DNA of 7,906 nt from an uncultured Alistipes sp. (GCA_900769525.1 CAAGGY010000082.1:1-7906); one strand, 5' to 3'. Counted from the first letter of the stretch, positions 1 through 6,783 are shown. Made by a program: numbers and translations. The notes: generated by a model not told the origin, from the letters alone.

Positions 1-19
1 ACGTGTGCTCTTCCGATCT
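1..19. other. Sequencing adapter remnant (not genomic)
   Basis: The first 19 bases, ACGTGTGCTCTTCCGATCT, are identical to the 3' end of the Illumina TruSeq read-2 adapter as I know it. Genomic sequence starts at about base 20. The nucleosidase reading frame on the minus strand continues sensibly down to base 21 and then enters the adapter, so any residues translated from bases 1-19 are artificial. This marks the left edge as an untrimmed contig end. Confidence 0.95.
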
Positions 20-575
20 GTGCATCGGCAAACTCATCGTATGAGTGCTCCGAGTGGCCAGCCTCTGGAACATCTGAGACATACTTAACAGCTACAACGG
101 GGATATTGTCGTAGAGCTCAGCAACCTGGCAGATAGCGGCAATCTCCATATCGAACAAGCCACACTCCACGCCAAAGCGAGTCTTAATCTCACGAACAAT
201 ATCGGCATTTACAAACGAGTCGCCAGTAAACACAGCCTCGGCATCCGAGCCGCACAACTTGCGAGGGTCGGTAATCTCTGGACAGAAGCCCTCAGGGATG
301 ATAGCATCGTGGTGGATGGCACGTGAAGGCATAACAATATCGCCCTGCTTACGACCAAGCGCCGCAGCAGCGAAGCCCACAACGGCCAACATATCAAACT
401 TAACACCCTCGGCCTCAGCCATAGTGAGGGCACGTGCAACACCTGCCGATGACAACGCCTTGCCGATACCTACCTCACGCAACTCATAGGAGTGCTTAAG
501 ACCCTGCGCCTTATCGAGAGCAAAGCGCATAGCACGATACTCTCGTGATGTGGGAGCACAAACTAAAATCTTCAT
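20..575 (-). CDS. mtnN: 5'-methylthioadenosine/S-adenosylhomocysteine nucleosidase-like protein, 3'-partial
   Basis: This is a purine-nucleoside phosphorylase-superfamily protein of the Pfs/MtnN type, expected to cleave adenine from S-adenosylhomocysteine and methylthioadenosine in the cytoplasm. It yields the S-ribosylhomocysteine that LuxS uses. The ATG is at 575-573, and 185 codons are visible before the contig end, against about 230 residues in E. coli MtnN, so the C-terminus is missing. Visible residues fit the family: MKILVCAPTSRE with Glu12, as in E. coli; DMEIAA with Glu144, matching the substrate-binding Glu174; and SDVPEAG with Asp168, matching catalytic Asp197. The glycine-rich loop that reads GSAGG in E. 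coli is GFAAAA here (67-72), so the specificity is less certain. The gene starts one base after the luxS stop codon, so the two are almost surely co-transcribed and perhaps translationally coupled. Confidence 0.85.
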
Positions 576-576
576 A

Positions 577-1089
577 CTACCACCACTTCTCATATACGTT
601 ACCAATGCCTAACTCAGCAGCCTCCTCAGCTGTAAAGAGCGTACGCATATAGCCCGCCATAGCGGCATTTGTCGAGTCGATAGCATAGAGGCCTGGGTTG
701 CCGCACTGGATCTCGTTAAGACCAACGATATCCTCTGTTGACTTCAATGGGAATACATCCTTGTAGACCTTAGCAAGTGCCAAGCGAATATCCTCAGCCT
801 CAACATCTTGCATTGTTGAGAGGTAGAAACCTGTCTTGCAACCCATTGGGCAGAACGACACCACAGACTTACCAATCTTCTCATCGAGGCGCAAGTAGTA
901 GGCCATAAGGTGCTCGATGGTGTGAACCTCACCCGAGCCGAGTGGTGCATGTGCCATAGGGGCACGGAAACGCAAATCCCACGAGCGCACAGCAAGCTCA
1001 TCATTGATATTATAAACAGAACGTAGGTACAAACCTGCGTCGAGCGTGCGATGGTCTACATCGAACGACGAAACGATATTTTTCTTCAT
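577..1089 (-). CDS. luxS: S-ribosylhomocysteine lyase (AI-2 synthase)
   Basis: LuxS converts S-ribosylhomocysteine to homocysteine and DPD, the precursor of autoinducer-2, in the cytoplasm. The product is 170 residues, the usual family length. With the ATG at 1089-1087 as residue 1, the metal-binding HTIEH motif gives His56, Glu59 and His60. CPMGCKTGFY carries the catalytic Cys84, and QCGN gives the third metal ligand, Cys129. SFDVDH near the N-terminus and WDLRF are also family signatures. A GTG directly upstream (1092-1090) would add one residue. I prefer the ATG, because Bacteroidota genes seldom show a Shine-Dalgarno sequence to decide the matter. luxS is first in a two-gene operon with mtnN, one base apart, behind the -7 box at 1128-1135. 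Confidence 0.97.
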   Translation of the reverse strand: MKKNIVSSFDVDHRTLDAGLYLRSVYNINDELAVRSWDLRFRAPMAHAPLGSGEVHTIEHLMAYYLRLDEKIGKSVVSFCPMGCKTGFYLSTMQDVEAEDIRLALAKVYKDVFPLKSTEDIVGLNEIQCGNPGLYAIDSTNAAMAGYMRTLFTAEEAAELGIGNVYEKWW

Positions 1090-1127
1090 CACAATTCGGT
1101 TTTTCTGATTAATAAACTACTTGGTTG

Positions 1128-1135
1128 CAAAGTTA
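1128..1135 (-). promoter_or_regulatory. Promoter -7 box of luxS-mtnN
   Basis: Read on the minus strand this is TAACTTTG, followed by CA, a perfect match to the Bacteroidota -7 consensus TAnnTTTG. It lies 38 bases upstream of the luxS ATG. No convincing TTTG is seen at -33; that region holds an A-rich run. The same ten bases, TAACTTTGCA, recur in front of secA, which supports the call. Confidence 0.6.
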
Positions 1136-1167
1136 CTATTTTTTTTCATCATTAGCATAAAATATTG

Positions 1168-1175
1168 TATCTTCG
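1168..1175 (+). promoter_or_regulatory. Putative promoter -7 box of the acyltransferase gene
   Basis: TATCTTCG matches the Bacteroidota consensus TAnnTTTG except at one position and lies 30 bases upstream of the ATG at 1206. A run of eight Ts sits about 20-30 bases further upstream, where a -33 TTTG would be expected. It diverges from the luxS promoter, and the two -7 boxes are about 32 bases apart. Confidence 0.45.
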
Positions 1176-1205
1176 CAGATGTAAATATTCAAAAAAATTA
1201 TAACA

Positions 1206-2315
1206 ATGCAAAACTCAACCACAGATAACCGAGTCTACTTTCTCGACTACCTACGTGTTATGGCCTGTTTTATGGTTATACTCGTACACTGCATCGAGCC
1301 CTTCTATCTAAGCGATGGTGGTACGCTCATTAACTCACGAAGCGATGCTATGTGGGTTACGTATATCAACTCATTGCTACGCATCGCCGTACCACTCTTT
1401 GTGATGATATCGAGCTACTTGCTTGTTCCTGTTGCAGGCTCTACAACAGAGTTCTACCGCCGACGCATAAAGCGTGTGGCGATTCCTTTCATAATCTTTT
1501 CTATTGCTTACGCAATAATTCCTGCGTGGGGCTCGGGTGGTGAGGTCCACATAATCGAGAATCTCAAAGTGCTCACATTCAACTTCTTGCCCCTTAGCGG
1601 CCACCTATGGTTTGTATATATGATGCTGGGTGTCTACCTCATTATGCCCATAATTTCACCTTGGTTGCAGCAAGTCTCGGCACGTGGCGAACGCATATTT
1701 CTGGCGTTGTGGATATTAGCCACCGCTGTTCCATTTATTCGTGAGCTTGGCGAGGCGGTGCGTGGCAGCGAAGGTATATGGGGCGAGGCAAGCTGGAATG
1801 AGTTTGGCACACTCTACTACGTTAGCGGCTTTGTGGGCTATGTTGTTGCGGCACACTACATTCGCACTTATGTCGACTGGGGTGTTAAGAGGACTCTCTG
1901 CATAGCACTCCCTATGTTTGCTGTGGGCTATGCCATCACAGCCATACCATTTTACTATGCAATTCCCGATAGCTATCCCGTTCGTGCGAGCATTGACCTG
2001 GCAGTTGATATGGAGCTAAGCTGGGCGTTCGCCTCGCTGGGTGTGGCTCTTCAGACACTTGCCGTATTTCTTATCTTCCGCCTTTTTAAGCGACCTTGCA
2101 GGCTCTATCCGCTCTTTGCCCATATATCGAAGCGCAGCTATGGTATCTATCTCGCCCATATGTTCGTGCTCGTACCCGTATTCGGCTGGGTGAACAGTTG
2201 GGGCATAGCGACACCTCTTGTTATGGTTATCTCCGCTATACTCACAATGATAATTACAGCAATTCTCGTTGAGATAGTATCACTACTCCCAAAGAGCAAA
2301 TATATCGTTGGCTAA
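1206..2315 (+). CDS. Membrane acyltransferase 3 family protein (WecH/OafA-like O-acyltransferase)
   Basis: This 369-residue protein has about ten hydrophobic segments and belongs to the acyltransferase 3 family, inner-membrane enzymes that move acetyl or other acyl groups onto sugars of surface polysaccharides or lipids. The N-terminus has the family signature FLDYLRVMACFMVILVH, with Arg17 and His28 forming the R-X10-H motif in the first membrane segment. Other family features are GHLWFVYMMLGVYLIMP near residue 130-150 and SYGIYLAHMFV in the penultimate segment. It has no C-terminal SGNH domain, so it resembles the short WecH/YiaH type rather than full OafA. The acceptor cannot be read from the sequence, and no glycan-synthesis genes are in the window. 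The next gene starts one base after its stop codon. A divergent promoter region lies upstream. Confidence 0.88.
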   Translation: MQNSTTDNRVYFLDYLRVMACFMVILVHCIEPFYLSDGGTLINSRSDAMWVTYINSLLRIAVPLFVMISSYLLVPVAGSTTEFYRRRIKRVAIPFIIFSIAYAIIPAWGSGGEVHIIENLKVLTFNFLPLSGHLWFVYMMLGVYLIMPIISPWLQQVSARGERIFLALWILATAVPFIRELGEAVRGSEGIWGEASWNEFGTLYYVSGFVGYVVAAHYIRTYVDWGVKRTLCIALPMFAVGYAITAIPFYYAIPDSYPVRASIDLAVDMELSWAFASLGVALQTLAVFLIFRLFKRPCRLYPLFAHISKRSYGIYLAHMFVLVPVFGWVNSWGIATPLVMVISAILTMIITAILVEIVSLLPKSKYIVG

Positions 2316-2316
2316 T

Positions 2317-3285
2317 ATGATGTTTCGTACCGAACTAAAGCTGAAGCCCTGGAGCGAACCTCTCGACTACTCAAGTCGCATTGTCACACTCGGCTCGTGC
2401 TTCGCAAATAACCTCGCACAGAGGCTTGCTCGAAGCAAATTTAAGGTTGTTGACTCACCCACAGGCATACTCTTTAATCCAGCATCAATAGCACGCAGTA
2501 TGCATCTTATGACAAGCGATTGTAGCATTGCCGAAGAGTCGCTCGTAAGGCTTGGCCAGAGGTGGGTTAGCTACGAAGCTCACTCCTCGCTATCGGGCTC
2601 TACGGCAGAGAGCGCAACAGAGATAATTAACTCTGCGCTACGCATTGGCAATCAGGCAATTGCCCAAAGCGATATGGTTATCGTAACGCTTGGCACAGCG
2701 TGGGTATATCGACTGCGCACGACAGGCAATGTTGTGGCCAACTGCCATAAGCAGCCAGCCTCGCTCTTTAGCCGTGAGCTACTCTCGGTTGACGAGTGCG
2801 TCGAGGCCCTTGAGCGCATTGTGGCACTCGCACCACGACGTCTGCTCTTCACCCTAAGCCCCATACGCCATATTGGCGATGGTCTTGAGGATAACTCGCT
2901 GAGCAAGTCGACACTCCGTGTGGCCATAGACCGTGTTTGCAAGGCACACCCCGAGCGTGTTCAATACTTTCCGTCGTACGAGATAATGCTCGACGACCTA
3001 CGTGACTACCGCTTCTACGCCTCAGATATGCTGCACCCCTCGGACATAGCTGTAGATTACATCGTCGACAAATTCTACGACACGGCACTTAGTAACGAGG
3101 CTAAAGCCCTGAAAACCAAGATAGATAAGATTGTACAAGCCACAGAGCATAGACCATTTGATTCTAACTCCGAGGAGTATAAACAGTTCTGTCGCAAACA
3201 ACTCGAAGCGATAAAAGCTATCAACGATGTTGATTTAAGTAAAGAAAGCGACTATTTTGAGCAGATGTTACAAATAAATTTGTAA
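2317..3285 (+). CDS. GSCFA-domain protein (SGNH-hydrolase-like)
   Basis: This 322-residue protein carries the GSCFA domain, a family of unknown function named for its N-terminal motif. The motif is seen here as TLGSCFANN with Ser27 in the position of an SGNH nucleophile. Later blocks also fit: PTGILFNPASIA (48-59), VTLGTAWV (123-130), LSPIRHIGDG (180-189), FPSYEIMLDDLRDYRFY (218-234) and DMLHPS with Asp237 and His240, a DxxH-like catalytic pair. There is no signal peptide or membrane segment, so it should be cytoplasmic. ATGs at 2317 and 2320 are both possible. I chose 2317; an upstream TTG at 2308 would overlap the previous gene without adding conserved sequence. Its position one base behind the acyltransferase stop suggests a joint role, perhaps as an esterase or acyl-handling partner. 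That role is inferred. Confidence 0.88.
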   Translation: MMFRTELKLKPWSEPLDYSSRIVTLGSCFANNLAQRLARSKFKVVDSPTGILFNPASIARSMHLMTSDCSIAEESLVRLGQRWVSYEAHSSLSGSTAESATEIINSALRIGNQAIAQSDMVIVTLGTAWVYRLRTTGNVVANCHKQPASLFSRELLSVDECVEALERIVALAPRRLLFTLSPIRHIGDGLEDNSLSKSTLRVAIDRVCKAHPERVQYFPSYEIMLDDLRDYRFYASDMLHPSDIAVDYIVDKFYDTALSNEAKALKTKIDKIVQATEHRPFDSNSEEYKQFCRKQLEAIKAINDVDLSKESDYFEQMLQINL

Positions 3286-3290
3286 ATTTG
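3275..3290 (+). promoter_or_regulatory. Tandem putative -7 boxes before the phosphatase-like gene
   Basis: TAAATTTG occurs twice in immediate succession, and both copies match the Bacteroidota -7 consensus TAnnTTTG. The second copy begins with the TAA stop codon of the GSCFA gene. A TTTG at 3256-3259 lies 23 bases before the second copy. If used, transcription would start about 10 bases upstream of the ATG at 3308, giving a very short leader. The site is also AT-rich coding sequence, so chance is possible. Confidence 0.3.
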
Positions 3291-3307
3291 CCGAATATTT
3301 CGACGTT

Positions 3308-4933
3308 ATGAAGCGACTATTAATACTATGCCTAACCATTTTAGGCTTAAACATAATAGATGCATTTGCAGCACCAAACAGCGCTACACAAGCTGAGCGT
3401 CCACGACTTGTTGTCAACATTGTCGTTGGCTCGATGCGTGGTGATGACCTCGACCGCTACTATAAAAACCTAACCGAGAACGGCTTTCGTCGTCTTATGC
3501 GTGAGGGTATCACCTACACCGAGGCCTACTACAACTTCTCGACACTCTCTGTAGCCTCAGGCCTCGCAACGCTAACAACGGGAGCTAACCCATCTGTACA
3601 CGGCGTTGTGGGTGAGAGATGGTGGAGCCACACCGACGCCTCAGCAGTATGGCTTATCAACGACAGCAAGGCCTTCCCCGTTGAGTTCAGCACAGGCTCT
3701 GGCAACTACTCTGCACACCGCCTCACAGCTCCGACCTATGGCGATATGCTCCTAAACACCAACCACCACTCGAAGCTCTACACAGTAGCACTCGACCCAC
3801 TATCGGCAATCGTGCTCAACGGCAAGCAGGGCGTAGCGCTATGGATCGAGAAGAATCAGACCTATTGGACAACATCGTCAGCCTACTGCGACAAGCTACC
3901 CGAGTGGATTGTTGACTATAACAAAGCGGGGAATAATAACAACTACGTGGAGAATCGCTGGCAGACACTCTACAAGGCTGCGACATACTGCAACAATGAA
4001 GTAGCTGTTGTTGAGGGAATTAAAGATAAGCCAACAACGCTTATTACCGACATCAACCTAAAGCTCGACAAGACCCTCTACGGCAATTTGTCGTACACCC
4101 CTGCTGGCAACACCGCCCTACTTCGCTTTGCCGAGGAGCTTATTCGTCGTGAGGGACTGGGTAGCGACACAGAGACAGATGTTGTCAACATATATCTCGA
4201 CTCAGCACGCAACATCGCACAGACATACGGCCCTGAGTCTATCGAGTATGAGGATATGTTGTACCGCCTCGACAAGGATATCATCTGGTTTCTTGATGCG
4301 GTATTTGCACACGTTGGACGTTGCAGCGATGTGGTAGTCGTAGTCACCTCTGACCACGGCACGTCACCATCATACAACACCTCAACAGCCACACCACGCC
4401 ACCGCTTCAACCACCGACAGATGGAGGTTATCGTAAACGCCTACCTCGGAGCACGATATGGCGCAGATAGCTACGTTGTTGGATATACAGATAAGAGCCT
4501 CTACCTCAACCACGCAACCATTGCCAACCGCAAGCTTGTATTTAGCGATGTGTGCGACGAGGTTGCCTCGTTCCTACTCCAACTTCAAGGCATATCAACA
4601 GCCATCTCTTCAACATCGATGCGCAACACGGCATTTGGCCACGGACGCACTCGCCTTCTGCAAGATGGATTCTTTGGAGCACGCAGTGGCGATATAATCA
4701 TCGACTTAGTGCCTGGCACGATAATCGAGGATGACGACTACCGCTCACTGCCAACGGGAGGATATAACTACGACCGCCATGTACCATTGATTATCTCAAA
4801 GGGCACGGGCGATAATCGCCGTGTGACACGCAGCGTAGACATCACGTCGTTAGCCCCAACGCTATGCCACCTGATGGGCATCGCAGCACCCTGGGCAAGC
4901 AGCGAGCGACCACTCCAAGAGTTTGAATACTAA
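3308..4933 (+). CDS. Alkaline phosphatase superfamily protein, PafA-like, probably catalytically degenerate
   Basis: This 541-residue exported protein starts with a signal peptide (positively charged start, hydrophobic core, likely cleavage after AFA at 19-21), so it should be periplasmic or surface-exposed. The fold is that of Bacteroidota PafA-type alkaline phosphatases and related phosphodiesterases: PRLVVNIVVGSMR near the N-terminus, a TTGANPSVHGVVG loop, YGPESIEYEDMLYRLDKDI, VVVVTSDHGTS, and a C-terminal GYNYDRHVPLI. SDHG (Asp349, His350) and His491 keep three metal ligands. The other active-site positions appear changed: the first metal Asp is Gly41, the nucleophilic Thr is Val82, and the Asp and His of the second metal site are Arg301 and Gln305. 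The frame is open and the length normal, so it is not a pseudogene; a binding or structural role is possible. The gene lies 22 bases after the GSCFA gene and 34 bases before sufE. Confidence 0.85.
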   Translation: MKRLLILCLTILGLNIIDAFAAPNSATQAERPRLVVNIVVGSMRGDDLDRYYKNLTENGFRRLMREGITYTEAYYNFSTLSVASGLATLTTGANPSVHGVVGERWWSHTDASAVWLINDSKAFPVEFSTGSGNYSAHRLTAPTYGDMLLNTNHHSKLYTVALDPLSAIVLNGKQGVALWIEKNQTYWTTSSAYCDKLPEWIVDYNKAGNNNNYVENRWQTLYKAATYCNNEVAVVEGIKDKPTTLITDINLKLDKTLYGNLSYTPAGNTALLRFAEELIRREGLGSDTETDVVNIYLDSARNIAQTYGPESIEYEDMLYRLDKDIIWFLDAVFAHVGRCSDVVVVVTSDHGTSPSYNTSTATPRHRFNHRQMEVIVNAYLGARYGADSYVVGYTDKSLYLNHATIANRKLVFSDVCDEVASFLLQLQGISTAISSTSMRNTAFGHGRTRLLQDGFFGARSGDIIIDLVPGTIIEDDDYRSLPTGGYNYDRHVPLIISKGTGDNRRVTRSVDITSLAPTLCHLMGIAAPWASSERPLQEFEY

Positions 4934-4967
4934 TATTATACGAATATAAAAAGAACAAAATAGATTT

Positions 4968-5387
4968 ATGACACAAGACGCAATACAGGAGAGCATCATC
5001 GAGGAGTTCTCGATGTTTGACGATTGGCTCGACAAGTATGACTATCTAATAAGCCTCAGCGATGACCTTCCAGCAATCGCTGCTGACAAGCGCACCGAGC
5101 AGTACCTTATCGAGGGTTGCCAATCACGTGTTTGGGTAGCAGCTGAGATGCGTGATGGCAAGGTCTACTACACTGCAGATAGCGATGCCATCATCACCAA
5201 GGGTATCATCGCCCTACTTATCCGTGTGATGAATGGCCGCACAGCAGCCGAGGCAGCAGCTCTCGACCTCTACTTCATCGACGCCATTGGCCTCGGCGAG
5301 AACCTCTCGCCAACACGTAGCAATGGCCTTCGTGCAATGATTCAGCAGATGAAGCTCTACGCATTGGTATTTTCAAAACAACAGTAA
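4968..5387 (+). CDS. sufE: SufE family sulfur-acceptor protein
   Basis: SufE accepts persulfide sulfur from the cysteine desulfurase SufS and passes it to the SufBCD scaffold during cytoplasmic iron-sulfur cluster assembly. The product has 139 residues, against 138 in E. coli. The key motif LIEGCQSRVW places the sulfur-accepting cysteine at residue 51, the same number as in E. coli SufE. Other family features are an N-terminal helix ending FDDWLDKYDYLI, DGKVYYTADSDAIITKG around 83-99, and a C-terminal LSPTRSNGLRAMI block. No SufS, SufB, SufC or SufD gene is in the window, so the partners must lie elsewhere. The gap to the next gene, sufT, is four bases, which points to co-transcription. A short A-rich stretch precedes the ATG, as is common in this phylum. 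Confidence 0.95.
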   Translation: MTQDAIQESIIEEFSMFDDWLDKYDYLISLSDDLPAIAADKRTEQYLIEGCQSRVWVAAEMRDGKVYYTADSDAIITKGIIALLIRVMNGRTAAEAAALDLYFIDAIGLGENLSPTRSNGLRAMIQQMKLYALVFSKQQ

Positions 5388-5391
5388 AGCT

Positions 5392-5712
5392 ATGACACCA
5401 GAAGAGATACTACAAATTGAGAAGAACATCGTTCTTACACTCAAAAACATATACGACCCTGAGATCCCTGTAAATATCTATGATCTTGGCCTCATCTACG
5501 AGATTAACTTCGAGCCTACGGGTACTGCCGAGATTATCATGACGCTCACCGCACCAAACTGCCCTATGGCAGATATGTTGCTTGCCGACATCAACCGTGA
5601 GGTGGGCAAGGTCGATGGCGTTGAGAAGGTGAACATCACCCTCACATTCGACCCTCAGTGGGATAAGTCGATGATGTCGGAGGAGGCACTCATTGAGCTC
5701 AACCTATTCTAA
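5392..5712 (+). CDS. sufT: SufT-like MIP18/DUF59 family iron-sulfur maturation protein
   Basis: This 106-residue cytoplasmic protein of the MIP18 (DUF59, PaaD-like) family is expected to help deliver or mature iron-sulfur clusters on client proteins. Its motifs are YDPEIPVNIYDLGLIY with Asp22 and Glu24 of the DPE signature, MTLTAPNCPMADML with the conserved Cys57, and a C-terminal FDPQWDKSMMSEEA block. The whole domain is present with no extra N- or C-terminal part, as in single-domain SufT. It sits four bases after sufE and 11 bases before the DUF2851 gene, so the three are probably one transcript. The gene symbol is by family and context; true SufT activity is not shown by sequence alone. 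Confidence 0.9.
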   Translation: MTPEEILQIEKNIVLTLKNIYDPEIPVNIYDLGLIYEINFEPTGTAEIIMTLTAPNCPMADMLLADINREVGKVDGVEKVNITLTFDPQWDKSMMSEEALIELNLF

Positions 5713-5723
5713 TCCAAACAACT

Positions 5724-6659
5724 ATGTCGTCAACAAAGCATACCATCGAGGAGCTAAAGGCTGGTGCTGCCAACTACGGGTGCACCTACCACATACAGCA
5801 GATTCGTAGTATTGACTATGAGTCGCTGCTCATAGCTATGTTCTTCGAACGTATGCAGCGTAAGTCGAACGACATACTCAACATCTTCAACTCAATAGCG
5901 GGCAAGGATTGGAACGAGACGTTCTACATCATGCTGCTCCGTGTGTTGGGCGGAATGGATAATCGCCAGGCGATGACCGAGCTATCAAGACGTGTGAATA
6001 GCTCGGTTGTCATGCGTGAAAATATCTCGGTCATCAACCTTGAGGCCCTGCTCATTGGTGCGTCAGGATTGCTCGAGCTCTATCCCGATGACAGCTACAT
6101 AAAACGTCTGCGCCTCGAGTTTGACCACCTTGCCGCCAAGTACAACATCACACCAATGCTACCTGGTGAGTGGAATCTCTCGGTATGCTATCGCAACAAC
6201 CACCCAACGCTACGCATTGCGCAGCTTGCCGCCTGCCTGCACAACAAGAAGTTTACGGTGCATAATGCTCTACAATGCACCAACAGTCGAGATGTCTACG
6301 ACCTGTTTGACGGCAAGGCATCGGAGTATTGGGTCGAGAACTATATACCAATAGTTCACACAATAACAGTCAATGAGCGTATCGGTCAGCTCAAGAGCGA
6401 CCTACTGGGCATAAACCTCATAGCCCCAATGATATACACCTACGGCAACTATATCCTCGACGAAGATATGGCATACAGCTCGTTAACCCTATTGGAGAAT
6501 ATCGCCGCAGAGCATAATCGCTTCACCAAGCCATGGTATAAATCGGGCGTTGAGCCTCGTAACGCCTTTGTCAGCCAGGCTCTCATACAACTTAGCAAGG
6601 AGTACTGCACACCACGCCGCTGCGAGGAGTGTATGCTTGCTAAAATGGTCACAAAATAG
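5724..6659 (+). CDS. DUF2851 family protein, short form with C-terminal cysteine cluster
   Basis: The product has 311 residues and no known function. I recognise the DUF2851 family from the block order: LIAMFFERMQRKSNDILNIF (about 36-55), DWNETFYIMLLRVLG (62-76), NLEALLIGASGLLE (105-118), HPTLRIAQLAACLH (160-173) and a C-terminal EPRNAFVSQALIQLSKEYC. Typical members, as I recall them, are about 420 residues and begin with a domain containing an HPG..N.DAGPDF motif. That domain is absent here, and there is no room for it because sufT ends 11 bases upstream. The C-terminus has a CX4CX2C cluster (Cys295, Cys300, Cys303) that could bind zinc or an iron-sulfur cluster; the latter is tempting beside sufE and sufT but unproven. 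No signal peptide or membrane segment is visible. Confidence 0.8.
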   Translation: MSSTKHTIEELKAGAANYGCTYHIQQIRSIDYESLLIAMFFERMQRKSNDILNIFNSIAGKDWNETFYIMLLRVLGGMDNRQAMTELSRRVNSSVVMRENISVINLEALLIGASGLLELYPDDSYIKRLRLEFDHLAAKYNITPMLPGEWNLSVCYRNNHPTLRIAQLAACLHNKKFTVHNALQCTNSRDVYDLFDGKASEYWVENYIPIVHTITVNERIGQLKSDLLGINLIAPMIYTYGNYILDEDMAYSSLTLLENIAAEHNRFTKPWYKSGVEPRNAFVSQALIQLSKEYCTPRRCEECMLAKMVTK

Positions 6660-6687
6660 CCAAAGTGGATATTTTCGCTCCACAATT

Positions 6688-6710
6688 CGCACGCACGCAC
6701 ATACGCACGC
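6688..6710. repeat. Short imperfect tandem repeat of ACGC units
   Basis: Just downstream of the DUF2851 gene, three ACGC units are followed by a short interruption (ACAT) and two more units. It is intergenic and has no visible function. Such low-complexity runs are liable to length change and assembly error. Confidence 0.5.
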
Positions 6711-6727
6711 ATAAAAACATAGGGATG

Positions 6728-6746
6728 CTGTTGTTTTTTACAACAG
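6728..6746 (+). promoter_or_regulatory. Perfect inverted repeat over the secA -33 region
   Basis: CTGTTGT and ACAACAG form a perfect 7-base inverted repeat around five Ts. It covers the TTG at 6731-6733, which lies 20 bases upstream of the secA -7 box and so is the best -33 candidate. The symmetry and position suit a regulator-binding operator; a transcript hairpin ending upstream transcription is the alternative. Confidence 0.4.
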
Positions 6747-6753
6747 AAATTTA

Positions 6754-6761
6754 TAACTTTG
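6754..6761 (+). promoter_or_regulatory. Promoter -7 box of secA
   Basis: TAACTTTG followed by CA is a perfect match to the Bacteroidota -7 consensus TAnnTTTG, with a TTG 20 bases upstream at 6731-6733 in place of the -33 element. It predicts a transcript start near 6767 and a leader of about 80 bases before the secA ATG. The same box occurs in front of luxS. Confidence 0.65.
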
Positions 6762-6783
6762 CACGATTATGTTTGTCCAGATA

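Noticed and set aside
4078..4410. Minus-strand open frame of 110 codons
   Set aside because: It lies wholly inside the phosphatase-like gene, has no recognisable motif, and the opposite frame carries clear family motifs including SDHG.
4934..4967. Separate promoter for sufE
   Set aside because: The 34-base gap is AT-rich but has no good TAnnTTTG box, so co-transcription with the gene upstream is the simpler view.
1206..6659. The plus-strand cluster as a defence or mobile-element system
   Set aside because: No nuclease, integrase, transposase, toxin or helicase was recognised; the families are metabolic, envelope-related or iron-sulfur assembly, and base composition looks even throughout.
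6665..6683. Hairpin GTGGA/TCCAC as a terminator of the sufE-sufT-DUF2851 unit
   Set aside because: The stem has only five pairs with a nine-base loop and no T-run follows, so it is too weak to call a terminator.
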